Shown one piece after another: positions 8,877 through 18,299 of a DNA stretch of 64,000 nucleotides. The position numbers and the translations under genes are program-made. Position 1 is the first letter of the stretch; each line of letters begins with the position of its first letter. Source of the stretch: Draconibacterium mangrovi (GTDB taxonomy: Bacteria; Bacteroidota; Bacteroidia; Bacteroidales; Prolixibacteraceae); contig NZ_JAAAGB010000001.1 of NCBI RefSeq assembly GCF_010586825.1, positions 1,426,001-1,490,000 of the forward strand, in the 5' to 3' direction. The notes below the pieces were generated by a model. That model was not told the DNA's origin. It ran no database searches and saw nothing but the letters and a program-made list of their open reading frames with translations.

Positions 8877-11108
8877 TCATCGTCTCATACCGCCACCTCG
8901 TGTTGGCATTGGGCGGCTTCGCGGAGTAGTTGTCGGTCGGGTATTCCTAAAATTATTATACCGTGTTGTACCCCTGTTTCGGCTGTTAAAATCACGCTCC
9001 AAAGTATTTGGCCGCGTTGTTGGCCTTGCCGATGGACGCTGAGTGGGTTGCGTTGGCCTTGTTGCTGGCCTTTGCGTTGGCTGAGTTGGGCGGGTCGACG
9101 GGCGCTGCGTTGGCTGCGTGGGGCGTGTACTTGGCCGCGTTGCATTGGTATTTCCCGATTTGTTTGGCAGATCGGGACGTGTGCTTGGCCGCTTATTCTC
9201 TTGCTGCCAGTTGCCATTGTTATCACGACGCATGATGTTTCCATCGCGGTCGGTATACACGTTGTTCGGGCGCGATGACGGGCGCGACGAAACATTGTCT
9301 CTGCGGTTAGGCAGATTTGTATTTCGCACATCGCGTGTACTTCTTATTCCACGGTCTCTGCGGTTATAAATGTTTCGCGAGTTGTACCGGCCGTTGGCAT
9401 AACCACCTGCGTAACCCCGCAAATAGCCATCGCGGTAACCATGATGATACCCGTGATGATAGCCATGGCGGTAGCCATGACGATAACCTGCCGGCCCCCA
9501 CCAGCCATAACCTCCACCGTAATAATTCATATGAAACCATCCGTAGCTGAATCCTACATTAAAGCCCCAACCTGTGTACGGATTGTAGTGTACACCAAAA
9601 CCAAAGGTCCAGGGGCGCGGATAATAGTAACTGCCATACCATGGGCGGTAGTAATAACCGGTTCCGTAAAAAACGCAGCCATTGTACCAATACGAGTGGC
9701 AATATCCTGGTGTGTAACCTACATAAACCACATCGGGCGTTGAATCGTAGATATACACATATTTTACGTTGTAAACCGGGGCGCTTGGCGGAATTTCGTC
9801 CACCTCTACAGGACGCGAATCGCTAACAATCCACGGGCCACTTGCTTTTGTTGATTCGAACCAGATTCCATCGTCGACACAATAATATTTTCCTTTAATG
9901 CGCAATACTGTGCTTGCCGTGTTTATAGCATATTCCACTTCTGAGTCTTCAATTTTCTCAAATTTAGGATCACCATCATAATCCACAGTAACCGTTGCTG
10001 TTTTACGGTCGACCACTGCAGTTTGCGGCATTTGCTGTTCATATTTTGCCTCTTTTGCCTCGGGTGTTCCCGGCACACTGGCTCTTACTGTTGCAATCGA
10101 CTCATCTTCCGGAATTTTAGCAAAATCTTCGGGCAGATCATTCGGCTCTACAAATGCCCAATCGCCGTCAGCCAGTGTTTTTGAGCTAAACCACCTTCCA
10201 TTCAGCAACACAAAATGATGCTGCGAATTGATGTCCATTATGATATCATTCTCCGAATTTTTCACGTACAAAAGCGATGTACCTTTTATGGTTTCGTACT
10301 CCAGTTTACCATCGGAACTGATGAGCTCGGCAGGCACCGAACTAACAATGATCTCCGGAATGGCGTCGCTTCCTTCAACTTCCGGATCTTTCTCTTTTTC
10401 CATCATTTTGTCGGCCACCTTTTTCACCTCTTTCGGAACCGACTTGGTTTGTTTCCAGTTTTTGCTCAACACATCAGTGGCCGTAAACCAATAATCTCCA
10501 CCTTTCAGAAAATAATCGGATTTCCGTTTCAGAATCAGGAAAGGTGTATTCTGCACATATTCCAGGCTTGAGTTTTCCACCGTTTTCATAATCGGATCAC
10601 CATCGATAATCACCAACACCGATGGCGACGAGCGATAATAAATTTCGGGCGGATTGTTGTTGAGTTGGTCATTCAACAATTCCAGGTTTTCCTCATTTTC
10701 GAGGTCGGCCAGAATACGATCGAGCGACATTTGCACATCCAGTGCTTCCAAATCTGCGATAACCAATTCCTTAAGCTTTTCCAGTTTTGATTCATCTTCC
10801 ACATCAGGGAATTTTACCATTGGAATTTCCAGTTTTACCAGGTCGGCTGTCCGGTTTTCCATATCGGTTAAAAGCGTTGCGCTAAACCACAAGGCACCAA
10901 AAATCATTTCGTCGTCTTTCGTATTAATCGAAACAGCCATCCGGCCATCGAGCATGTTTCCGTTCAGCGACTCGAGTTGAGGCTGGTAGAGCGTAATTAC
11001 ATTTCCTGAGGCCTCAATTTCGCGTGGCCAAACAAGCTTTTCTTTGCTGTTTGCCGTAAAAGCGGTAAGCGTAGCCAGAATAAGGCAAATAAACCGTAAA
11101 GTCTTCAT
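8877..11108 (-). CDS. Large secreted protein with His/Tyr/Gly and Arg/Pro/Thr repeat tail
   Basis: Product of 743 residues with a signal peptide (MKTLRFICLILATLTAFTANS). The first ~440 residues contain three related blocks, each with an 'xDGxPxxxxIExxxLEYxxNT' style strand pattern followed by a Trp motif (YWFTA, RWFSS, IWFES); such proteins are often labelled carbohydrate-binding family V/XII, which I cannot verify. Residues about 470-580 are Tyr/Gly/Pro/His-rich with repeated HGY triplets. Residues about 658-701 are four 11-residue repeats of RPSTRPTQPTQ type. The Arg-rich tail suggests binding to polyanions, which is inference. The beta-barrel gene upstream starts 20 bp before it. Confidence 0.72.
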   Translation of the reverse strand: MKTLRFICLILATLTAFTANSKEKLVWPREIEASGNVITLYQPQLESLNGNMLDGRMAVSINTKDDEMIFGALWFSATLLTDMENRTADLVKLEIPMVKFPDVEDESKLEKLKELVIADLEALDVQMSLDRILADLENEENLELLNDQLNNNPPEIYYRSSPSVLVIIDGDPIMKTVENSSLEYVQNTPFLILKRKSDYFLKGGDYWFTATDVLSKNWKQTKSVPKEVKKVADKMMEKEKDPEVEGSDAIPEIIVSSVPAELISSDGKLEYETIKGTSLLYVKNSENDIIMDINSQHHFVLLNGRWFSSKTLADGDWAFVEPNDLPEDFAKIPEDESIATVRASVPGTPEAKEAKYEQQMPQTAVVDRKTATVTVDYDGDPKFEKIEDSEVEYAINTASTVLRIKGKYYCVDDGIWFESTKASGPWIVSDSRPVEVDEIPPSAPVYNVKYVYIYDSTPDVVYVGYTPGYCHSYWYNGCVFYGTGYYYRPWYGSYYYPRPWTFGFGVHYNPYTGWGFNVGFSYGWFHMNYYGGGYGWWGPAGYRHGYRHGYHHGYHHGYRDGYLRGYAGGYANGRYNSRNIYNRRDRGIRSTRDVRNTNLPNRRDNVSSRPSSRPNNVYTDRDGNIMRRDNNGNWQQENKRPSTRPDLPNKSGNTNATRPSTRPTQPTQRPSTRPTQPTQRPATRPTQPTQRPSARPTTRPNTLERDFNSRNRGTTRYNNFRNTRPTTTPRSRPMPTRGGGMRR

Positions 11109-11127
11109 AGTATAAATTAATTTGTTT

Positions 11128-11730
11128 CTAGTCTTGTAAACGAATAATTAAACCGGCGCCTAAATCCCAATGTACAATAGGTACGTTAAAACTTACTCCG
11201 CCGGAACATCCACTCCCTCCGGTTCCGATTCCACACCAAAACCCGGCGCCATCAAATTCAAGTGGCAACATCAGGTTGGTAAACAAGCGCAGGCCAACCC
11301 TGTCGGAAAGAAATACCTTGGCACCTGCCCCGATTCCTCCGGAGAAAAGCCATGTGCGCTCGTCGCCACCCGACGTTTGCACATAACGCGATGTACCAAA
11401 ACTTACTTTGGCAAACGGTATCACTGTTCCGGCCGAGAATTCGCGAAGCATACCAACCTGGTAGTGCTCAACGGCCATATCAACCGTTGTCAGAAAACCA
11501 CTGCCTTTTGTATCGCTTCGTTCGTAACTCAATTCGGCATACATCATATCATCAAACTGCACACTTAATAAACCACCGTAAAGTGCATCGTTTTTTACAT
11601 CGAAGTAACGCCCGTAATTTTGTACTTTCCCGGCAATTGAATAGCCGAAAATTGGTGTTACTTCAATGCTCTGCGCAAAAAGTGCCCATCCGGAAAAGAG
11701 GAAAAGCATTGTAACAAAGGTTTTTCTCAT
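11128..11730 (-). CDS. Outer-membrane beta-barrel protein
   Basis: A 200-residue product with a signal peptide (ends WALFAQ) and about eight amphipathic strands alternating with short turns (for example YAELSYERSD and VGLRLFTNLMLPLEF). A Gly/Cys-rich segment at about 168-180 (CGIGTGGSGCSGG) is unusual and contains three cysteines that could form a disulfide or metal site. It lies 19 bp upstream of the His/Tyr-rich protein gene on the same strand and probably shares its transcript. Confidence 0.72.
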   Translation of the reverse strand: MRKTFVTMLFLFSGWALFAQSIEVTPIFGYSIAGKVQNYGRYFDVKNDALYGGLLSVQFDDMMYAELSYERSDTKGSGFLTTVDMAVEHYQVGMLREFSAGTVIPFAKVSFGTSRYVQTSGGDERTWLFSGGIGAGAKVFLSDRVGLRLFTNLMLPLEFDGAGFWCGIGTGGSGCSGGVSFNVPIVHWDLGAGLIIRLQD

Positions 11731-11931
11731 GAGAAGTTATAATTGATTATGTTTGATAAAATCACAATACAAAAGTTCGGACTTTTAATCCTGAATCGCA
11801 AATAAAATTACCCGCATACCCCTTAAACAAATGTTCTTTTTACTGTTCACAAGGCATTGCCCATCATTGGTTTTATTCCTATCTTGTATACACTTGTTTA
11901 ATTCAGGACAAATCGTTTGTAAAACTGATAA

Positions 11932-12621
11932 ATGAAGAGAACACTGATCATAAGCACATTTCTTCTGCTGGCTAACCTATCAGGCGCACAGATAATCATT
12001 TCTTTGTTGCTGGGCGACAAGTTAAACTCTCCTAACATTGAGTTTGGACTTGAAGGAGGATTAGACTTCACGAACGTTAACGGATTTGATAACACCGGAA
12101 ACCTCCGTGCCTTTAACCTTGGAATGTATTTCGATATAAGAGTGAAAGACAACTGGTTTCTGCACACCGGATTTCAGGGCATTTCGAACCTTGGAATGCG
12201 CAATCTTTCGGCTTCCGATCTTGAATTTCTGGAAGCAGAGACATACAATGTGGAAGGCAGATACAACCAAAAGGTGAATGCTTTTATGGTGCCGGTTTTG
12301 GCCAACTACAAATTCGATAACCACATTTACGTGGAAGCCGGCCCTCAAGTGGGTTGGTTGTACAAAGGATGGGTAGCCTTTTCGTCGGACGAAGACAACA
12401 AAGACATCAGAATAAAAGACTATAATAAAGACTTGCTGAACTGGTTTAATGCCGGCGTTGCCGTTGGTGCCGGGTACAAACTTTTTCGCGGTACGGGCTG
12501 GAGCATTGGAGTTCGCTACTACCAGGGACTTACCGATGTGTTCAAAAACCGCTCATCAAGTCTTCATCACTCCTTGCTTTTAAAAGTAAATGTTCCGATC
12601 GGAGTAGCTAAGCCCGAATAA
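11932..12621 (+). CDS. Outer-membrane beta-barrel protein (PorT-like family)
   Basis: A 229-residue product with a signal peptide (cut near LSGAQ) and the layout of the Bacteroidota outer-membrane barrel family that includes PorT: an N-terminal GLEGGLDFTNV strand, repeated aromatic strand ends, and a long periplasmic or surface turn at about 150-170 (DEDNKDIRIKDYNKD). It is convergent with the lipoprotein gene at 12646. Nothing indicates a specific ligand, and the PorT label is a family resemblance only. Confidence 0.72.
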   Translation: MKRTLIISTFLLLANLSGAQIIISLLLGDKLNSPNIEFGLEGGLDFTNVNGFDNTGNLRAFNLGMYFDIRVKDNWFLHTGFQGISNLGMRNLSASDLEFLEAETYNVEGRYNQKVNAFMVPVLANYKFDNHIYVEAGPQVGWLYKGWVAFSSDEDNKDIRIKDYNKDLLNWFNAGVAVGAGYKLFRGTGWSIGVRYYQGLTDVFKNRSSSLHHSLLLKVNVPIGVAKPE

Positions 12622-12645
12622 AAATTAATTTAATTCGTTTGACGA

Positions 12646-13269
12646 TTATTGTTTTAAAACTCCTGATTTTAACAAAGTTTTCACCATTGAATACGCATGA
12701 TCTTTTGCTCCCGATTCGTACGAAACAGGATCGATTAATTCGGATTGTCCCGACCAGATAATGGCATTTTCTTTTGTTGTTGCAGCCGTATCGAACAAAC
12801 GCGATTCAATTACAAAAGAAGTTTCCTGCCGGTAATAACCCGGGCGGTAAACATAACCATAACCGTAATAAATGTGCCGTGGAAAAAAATAAGGATAGGG
12901 GCGATAGAAACTGTCGTACTCATAAACTTCCTGCGATTGCACATCCACAAGGCTCGATACAATTACAGCGTCGTAATCGGATGCTTTGATCTTCGACTCA
13001 ATTCCCTCCTCACTTAGTTTGTCGATACTAACAACAGGCGGAAATAACTTCAAACTGTTCTCTGCCTGAAATCCTTCTTCCTGCAAAGCTTTCACAATGG
13101 TGTTTTCAAAAACTGTCCGGGCTTCCAGGTTTTGAGAAATGGCCAAAACCAAAATATTATCAAAACTTTTTGCGGTGTAATTCTCTTTTGTCCAGGTGTA
13201 TTTCATTGTTGGAACACAAGCTGAAAATAACAGACTAATAAGAGCTGCAACTATCCATTTACGTTTCAT
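12646..13269 (-). CDS. Lipoprotein with Tyr-rich insertion (DUF4136-like)
   Basis: Predicted lipoprotein of 207 residues with lipobox LFSAC. It shares with the 8144 gene a FDNILVLAI strand near residue 40, a VIVSSLVDV strand near 105, and a Tyr/Pro/Arg-rich insertion (about 118-145) followed by a final SFVIESRLFD strand. The upstream transporter-like gene ends 14 bp before it, so the two probably form one transcript. Function unknown. Confidence 0.7.
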   Translation of the reverse strand: MKRKWIVAALISLLFSACVPTMKYTWTKENYTAKSFDNILVLAISQNLEARTVFENTIVKALQEEGFQAENSLKLFPPVVSIDKLSEEGIESKIKASDYDAVIVSSLVDVQSQEVYEYDSFYRPYPYFFPRHIYYGYGYVYRPGYYRQETSFVIESRLFDTAATTKENAIIWSGQSELIDPVSYESGAKDHAYSMVKTLLKSGVLKQ

Positions 13270-13283
13270 AATTCAATATTTTT

Positions 13284-14075
13284 CTATTTTGGAAATAAAA
13301 ATACAAGTACAGAACGTACACCAAATTTCGATTTGGCATGGTCGGGCGCAGCGAGATTAAATCTCGGACCAATAGCAAACTGCACTTTCTGTTTTCCCAT
13401 GGAAGTAACTGCACTAACTACAGGATTCAGCCACACATTGGTAGTTTCGGCTTTCCAGTTTTGGGTGAGTTCCAGGTTAGCGCCAATACCAGCACCTGAT
13501 TTCCAGTTATAGGTAAAAAATGGCTGAAGGAACATATTGCTCACAGTGTTGTTTTCATCCAGACTCCAGATCTGGTTTACCAATCCTCCAAACGTCATTC
13601 CATTTGTTTGATAGAGTGCCACAGCAGTAGGCCCAATCCCAAATTTGTCTGCAGAAAAAGCATCTCCTCCGGTTGGAAGCAGAAAAACAGGCCCCACTCC
13701 CCAGGTTATTTTCGACACTTTTGGACTTATAAAACCACTAATCACCGCATCACCAATCCCACTTTGGCTGGTACCTTCTCCACTGATGTCGTATTGGGTA
13801 TACACCGGCAAAATAACACGCGTTATCAGATTAAGATTTTCAGAAAGCGACACAGGAATTACCGGCTGAATATTTAGTGTATTTCGGGATCCGTTAAATT
13901 CGCCAATTCCCACATCCAGGTTATTTTGTAGCGGAAGACTGATAAGGCTGGCAATCGGATTTGACAGCTTTTTTGCCAATTCCGCAGCTTCGTTTTTAGC
14001 TTCATCCTGCCCGGTAACAAGAAACGGACAAAGTGTAACCATAGCCAGAAATAATACTCGAGCAAATCGATACAT
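13284..14075 (-). CDS. Outer-membrane transporter-like protein (Phenol_MetA_deg type)
   Basis: The ATG at 14075 starts a good signal peptide (MYRFARVLFLAMVTLCPFLVTGQ); an in-frame ATG 27 bp further upstream is less likely. The mature protein of about 240 residues begins with a short Ala/Lys helix (AAELAKKLSNP) and continues as long amphipathic strands with motifs such as GIGDAVISGF and GVGPVFLLPTGG. These are characteristic of the PF13557 family of putative outer-membrane transporters. Substrate unknown. Confidence 0.72.
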   Translation of the reverse strand: MYRFARVLFLAMVTLCPFLVTGQDEAKNEAAELAKKLSNPIASLISLPLQNNLDVGIGEFNGSRNTLNIQPVIPVSLSENLNLITRVILPVYTQYDISGEGTSQSGIGDAVISGFISPKVSKITWGVGPVFLLPTGGDAFSADKFGIGPTAVALYQTNGMTFGGLVNQIWSLDENNTVSNMFLQPFFTYNWKSGAGIGANLELTQNWKAETTNVWLNPVVSAVTSMGKQKVQFAIGPRFNLAAPDHAKSKFGVRSVLVFLFPK

Positions 14076-14191
14076 ATTTTTAATATTTGTTGTCAATAAC
14101 ATTTAAATTCTCAATTCAGGTACAGAATTTTTCGAAGGTTTTAGCACTAATTTAATCCACTCCGAAATTCATTATTCCTGAGAGTATAATA

Positions 14192-14620
14192 CTAGTCCTT
14201 CTTTTTATCGTCCTTACGTTTTTTGCCCCAAATCTCCACCTTTGCACGCTTATTGGTTACAATGGTTCCCATCGAATCGTATTCCAATTCCAGGTCGGTT
14301 AGTTTATTGTCTTTTCCGGGCAAATCAAAATTCATGGTCGACATTCCCTTATTGAGCACTCCGGCAGCCGGATCGATTTCTTTCTTCTCGCCATCCGACA
14401 TTTTTACATGAATCTTTTTGATTTTTACCGCTCCCTGAACACAGGTAATCTTAATTTTAGAGACATTACGTTCTTTTCCGGTTAAGGTAACTTTGTCTTT
14501 ATCTGCTTTAAAAGCCACATTTTTTTCGCCCAGCTTAATCCAGTCGTCGCCGGGTTGTGCCATCGATTGAACGGCAAAAGCGATAATAATCGCAATTATA
14601 AATACTACTTTTTTTCCCAT
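14192..14620 (-). CDS. Small exported protein resembling DUF2541
   Basis: A 142-residue exported protein with a signal peptide (cut near SMAQP). The body opens with DWIKLGEKNVAFKADKD and continues as short beta-strands (KIKITCVQGAVKIKKIHVKM), similar in plan to the DUF2541/YaaI family, but the match is by eye. The C-terminus is strongly basic (KKRKDDKKKD). A beta-sandwich is likely. The gene stands alone between minus-strand lipoprotein genes with 63 bp upstream. Function unknown. Confidence 0.65.
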   Translation of the reverse strand: MGKKVVFIIAIIIAFAVQSMAQPGDDWIKLGEKNVAFKADKDKVTLTGKERNVSKIKITCVQGAVKIKKIHVKMSDGEKKEIDPAAGVLNKGMSTMNFDLPGKDNKLTDLELEYDSMGTIVTNKRAKVEIWGKKRKDDKKKD

Positions 14621-14683
14621 TTTAATATCTGTTTTGGTTATACATTGTTCACTACTGATCTACAATTTACGAAATCATACTCT

Positions 14684-15700
14684 TTAATCCACTTTTTTTA
14701 ATACCAGCAAAACTTCGCCTTTTTCGTCAAGCAGCGTAAGTTTCATATTCGCAATTTTATAACTACGAACAAGAGGAATTGCTTTATTAAATTTATCGGC
14801 AAAGGTCATGTCGGGACACATTTTTCGGGTGCCGGCCAGCGGGCCAAACACCAGTTCGGTATTGGTTAAGGTTGTTATTGCCCCGGTAAAATTATTGCAG
14901 CCATCGCTTCCCATCGCCTTCATTTCCGTGCTGTTTATTTCCAGCCGCGGTGCTATACTTGCATCGCCTACTGTTTCTCCGTCAACGATTTCGGCCACCC
15001 AAATATCATTTAGCAAAACTATTGCTTCGGTAGCTTTGGTAAACTCCAACAACTCGTTGCCTGTTTCATCAGTAAATACCAAGTTGTTTTCTTTCAACTC
15101 ATACTTTTTTGCAGCAAGCAGCGCTTCGTTAAACGCTTTTGAAATACTCATGTCAGGGCACATTTTCTGTGTACCGGCTATGGCACCCAACTCAATGGTA
15201 TTATCACCAATTCCAGTAATTTGTCCGGTAAAATTGTTGCAGTTATCAATACCACTAATTTGCATGTCGCGAATATGAATCTGCAAATTGGGTAATACTC
15301 CGGCCCCACGCGACCGTGGTAATTTTATCACCGATCCATTTATTTTAAGTGCCTCCCAGCTTCCGTCCAAAGCAAGTTTGGTATCTTCTTTTTTCTCCAG
15401 TACTTCTACCAAAATATATTTAATCGATGAAGCATCGGCAGGAACATTTTCCAGCTGTTCCTCTTTTACTTTCAATTTGTAGATAAATCCGGGTTCGTAA
15501 TCAAAACCTTCAATCTTTGAATAGAAGTTGGTCCATTTGCCGGGTTCAGGAGTTTCACCCTTTTGAACCAACATACATTTCATAGGGCCCACTCCAACAC
15601 AGTCAACACGATAACTATTCACCCAGTAAATAGCTGCTTTTTCGCCCGTACTACAAGCAGCAAAAAGTAGAATAATTCCAACTATTAATATATTTTTCAT
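14684..15700 (-). CDS. DUF4377-META-META domain lipoprotein (HslJ-like)
   Basis: The start is the ATG at 15700, which gives a lipoprotein signal (LLFAAC) and 338 residues; the open frame extends further upstream without a credible start. After the lipobox a DUF4377-like domain (YWVNSYRVDCVGVGPMKCM) spans about 25-110. Two META domains follow (about 115-225 and 230-335), each with a CNNFTG motif and a GTxKMCPDM motif. META domains occur in HslJ, linked to heat or novobiocin tolerance in E. coli. The two copies are clearly an internal duplication. It is followed upstream by two further lipoprotein genes on the same strand. Confidence 0.82.
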   Translation of the reverse strand: MKNILIVGIILLFAACSTGEKAAIYWVNSYRVDCVGVGPMKCMLVQKGETPEPGKWTNFYSKIEGFDYEPGFIYKLKVKEEQLENVPADASSIKYILVEVLEKKEDTKLALDGSWEALKINGSVIKLPRSRGAGVLPNLQIHIRDMQISGIDNCNNFTGQITGIGDNTIELGAIAGTQKMCPDMSISKAFNEALLAAKKYELKENNLVFTDETGNELLEFTKATEAIVLLNDIWVAEIVDGETVGDASIAPRLEINSTEMKAMGSDGCNNFTGAITTLTNTELVFGPLAGTRKMCPDMTFADKFNKAIPLVRSYKIANMKLTLLDEKGEVLLVLKKVD

Positions 15701-15728
15701 TTCTTGAGTTTTAACGTTAAACAGTTTC

Positions 15729-15908
15729 TTATAACCGGCCTCCACTGTACATATCAAGACTGACGTGAGGATCAAGTTTCGGGCCATGCGGGCCAAAGCG
15801 AACATCAACACCGGCATTGGCTCCCCAACGCATGTTTGAGCAAGCTGACAAGGTAAATCCGGCTGCCAAAATCACTAAAACGATTATTAATTTTATTTTT
15901 CTCTTCAT
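15729..15908 (-). CDS. Small lipoprotein (59 residues)
   Basis: Start chosen at 15908 so that the protein opens with a basic region and hydrophobic core ending in a lipobox (LSAC). The mature part is only about 36 residues, rich in Gly, Asp and His (RWGANAGVDVRFGPHGPKLD). It lies 5 bp after the VOC lipoprotein gene and 28 bp before the META lipoprotein gene, so the three look like an operon. Similar short Gly-rich lipoproteins exist in Bacteroidota, but I cannot name a family. Confidence 0.65.
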   Translation of the reverse strand: MKRKIKLIIVLVILAAGFTLSACSNMRWGANAGVDVRFGPHGPKLDPHVSLDMYSGGRL

Positions 15909-15913
15909 GACGC

Positions 15914-16783
15914 TTATCTTAAAATCCATTGTTGTATTGTAAACTGTGCTCCCGTTGGATCCATAAGTACGGCAACGGTTCCTTTACGAATTGATGGAGT
16001 AGGTTCCATCATTACATGAGCTCCGGCAGCTTTGGCTTTCTCTACGGTGGTATTTACATCTTTTACTTTTATGTATGGCATCCACGCGCTTCGGGCGCCT
16101 TCAACAGGATTTCCAATGGCTCCGGAGAAGGTATTCCCATCGTTGTTAAACAAATAATACGGCACTTTGGCCGCTTCAACTTCTTGTGATTCGGCTCCGG
16201 TTAATCCTTTGTAAAATTCTATTGACCCCTCGAGATCGTTCGTCCACAGCTCGTTCCAAAGCCACGAATTCATACTGATATTTCCAGCTCGTCGAGGATT
16301 TGGATCACCGCTTTCCGAATTCAGAAAAGCTATGAATGCACCTTGCGGATCTTGCACCAAAGCGGTTTCGCCACGGCCTTTAAAAGCTGCTTTTTTGAAA
16401 ATGGTTTTACCGCCTGCTGCCTGATTATATTGCAGTGCAACATCAACATCCGGAACCGACATTGAGCCAATCCACTCGGCTGCTTTGCCATATTCATCGG
16501 CTAATTTAAACAGGCCGCCAATGGCTACACCATCATTTTTTATAACATAATACATGTTTTCGCCGGCGCCAACGGTTTCAAATTCCCATCCAAAAACATC
16601 GGCGTAAAAATCTTTGGCGCTTAGCGGATCATAGGTTGCCAGATCGTGCCAAACAAACTGCCCCTGATTATGATTGTTGGTTGGTGTTTGCGACACCGGG
16701 GGAAAGGTAATGACTGAATTACAAGCCATTAACACTATTGCCGAAACAATAATTGCGGAGATTACTTTAACTTTTTGTTTCAT
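15914..16783 (-). CDS. Lipoprotein with two VOC (glyoxalase-fold) domains
   Basis: The 289-residue protein has a signal and lipobox LMAC, which would place it in the periplasm or on a membrane. Two VOC repeats follow: about 42-150 (FVWHDLATYDPLSAKDFYAD, ending DPQGAFIAFL) and about 165-288 (WNELWTNDLEGSIEFYKGL, ending DPTGAQFTIQQW). This tandem arrangement resembles the CFP32/27-kDa antigen type VOC proteins. Metal ligands are not all obvious, so the activity is unclear. VOC enzymes are usually cytosolic; the lipobox is the odd feature. Confidence 0.78.
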   Translation of the reverse strand: MKQKVKVISAIIVSAIVLMACNSVITFPPVSQTPTNNHNQGQFVWHDLATYDPLSAKDFYADVFGWEFETVGAGENMYYVIKNDGVAIGGLFKLADEYGKAAEWIGSMSVPDVDVALQYNQAAGGKTIFKKAAFKGRGETALVQDPQGAFIAFLNSESGDPNPRRAGNISMNSWLWNELWTNDLEGSIEFYKGLTGAESQEVEAAKVPYYLFNNDGNTFSGAIGNPVEGARSAWMPYIKVKDVNTTVEKAKAAGAHVMMEPTPSIRKGTVAVLMDPTGAQFTIQQWILR

Positions 16784-17053
16784 TTGATATTTGTAATTGT
16801 TGTGTACTTGTGTTTCATCGGAATAGTAAGTTCGGAAAATTTTCCCGGTTGCACCAAATGTTTTGGAGGTATTTAATACAAAATATGCTGTTTTGGTGCT
16901 ATATTTTGATCCTTTCTTTTATTTAGCGGAGGTTTTTGAGCAAAAATTCACAACAAGGCCAGAATGATTGTGGAGCGTTCCGAAATGATTAGAATGCCTA
17001 CAAAGACAAAGAGAGCTTAAACCGAAATTAGTTCAGATGCATACAAAAGGTTC

Positions 17054-18034
17054 TCAGTTGGCAAAAATCTCCTTAAAATCATCTTTCATACTTACCACAT
17101 GCCAGCCTTTTACAGCGGCATCTTTAACGGCATTTTCGGTGCCGTGCATGTAACTGTATTCACGTACCTCGTCGTCGTGATGTACCAAAATAGCCATTGA
17201 CGGTCCGTTGCCCGAAAGCGTGTATTCCAACATCTGGTAGTCACCATCGCTGTTTCCGGCGGCAAAAATAGGTTTGCGGCCAATATGTAGTTCAATATTG
17301 GTAGGCTTCACGGCTTTATCGTTATTTGAATTCAGCTGTGCTGTACGTACCAAATATGTTCCGTTTTCATCCGATACATACTTCAGCAAAACGCTGCTAC
17401 CCACCACATTCTCCTTGGGAATGTTGTAAATTTCTTCTGAAATAGTACGCACCGAAGTGATTTCTCCACCGGTTACGATGTATACTTTAAAATCGTTGGA
17501 CTGCAGGAAATGAACCAACTGAACCATTGGCGAGTAGGTGAGCTCTTTTAATGGCCGGTTATATTTTCGGTGTTTAACTTCAGAAAGCGTTTTGTAACAA
17601 AAGTCTTTATAATCTTCCTCTTTCATACCTGCCTGAGCACTAAATATTTTGGTGATAATGTCAACCGTGCTGTAATCGTTTAAAACAGCAAAATTATCGC
17701 CGGCCAATCCACTAAAGAACCTATCCTCTTCCCATTCCGGACGATTCGTATACTCACTTTTCACATAGGCCAACTCCAGCTCTACAGGAATGTAAATCGG
17801 TTTTTCGCACCACAAAGTACCATCGTTATCGAATACGGCTATACGGTTTTTTACTTCAACAAAATTGGCAGAATTAGAGTCGGTAACTTCCGATATAAAT
17901 TTTGTTATCGATTCTTTCACAAGGCCATCATTCCACAATGACAGAGCCGGCGGTTTTGAAGTTTCCTCTGGTGAAACAGAACACCGTGTTAGAAGAAATA
18001 CAAACAGTAAAAAAGACCAATAGTTGTTGCTCAT
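17054..18034 (-). CDS. Exported HAD-superfamily phosphatase (lipoprotein)
   Basis: The protein has 326 residues and a lipobox-like LLTRC near residue 18. HAD motifs are in order: motif I FDNDGTLW near 68-75 with the two catalytic aspartates, motif II YIVTGG near 188, a Lys in the DKAVKP region near 240, and motif IV GNSDGDYQM near 260. This supports a phosphatase of the phosphoserine-phosphatase-like group, acting outside the cytoplasm. The large cap (about 80-170) is helical. Substrate unknown. It stands alone between intergenic regions of about 270 bp on each side. Confidence 0.8.
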   Translation of the reverse strand: MSNNYWSFLLFVFLLTRCSVSPEETSKPPALSLWNDGLVKESITKFISEVTDSNSANFVEVKNRIAVFDNDGTLWCEKPIYIPVELELAYVKSEYTNRPEWEEDRFFSGLAGDNFAVLNDYSTVDIITKIFSAQAGMKEEDYKDFCYKTLSEVKHRKYNRPLKELTYSPMVQLVHFLQSNDFKVYIVTGGEITSVRTISEEIYNIPKENVVGSSVLLKYVSDENGTYLVRTAQLNSNNDKAVKPTNIELHIGRKPIFAAGNSDGDYQMLEYTLSGNGPSMAILVHHDDEVREYSYMHGTENAVKDAAVKGWHVVSMKDDFKEIFAN

Positions 18035-18299
18035 TCTTTTTTAATTTAGGTAATTCAACATTTAATTTTCTTCGCTTAACCTCATGGAATTGCTTTAAAG
18101 TTGAAGAAATTTGGAATAAAAAGTTCGGAATAATTATGGAAACATACCAGCATATTTTCTGATTTTCTGCAAAAAGAGTGGTTGTTTTAGTCCAATCATT
18201 ATGACTGGCTGCTTTTGGGGAGTTGAATTGACAGTAGCTCAGTTATAAAACCGATAAATAGCACCTTTGTCTCAGCTACTTGTTTCGTTTGCCGAACTG

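Noticed and set aside
8885..9331. Second minus-strand frame inside the large secreted protein gene
   Set aside because: It is an overlapping frame created by the Arg/Pro/Thr codon repeat. The main frame continues uninterrupted with a signal peptide.
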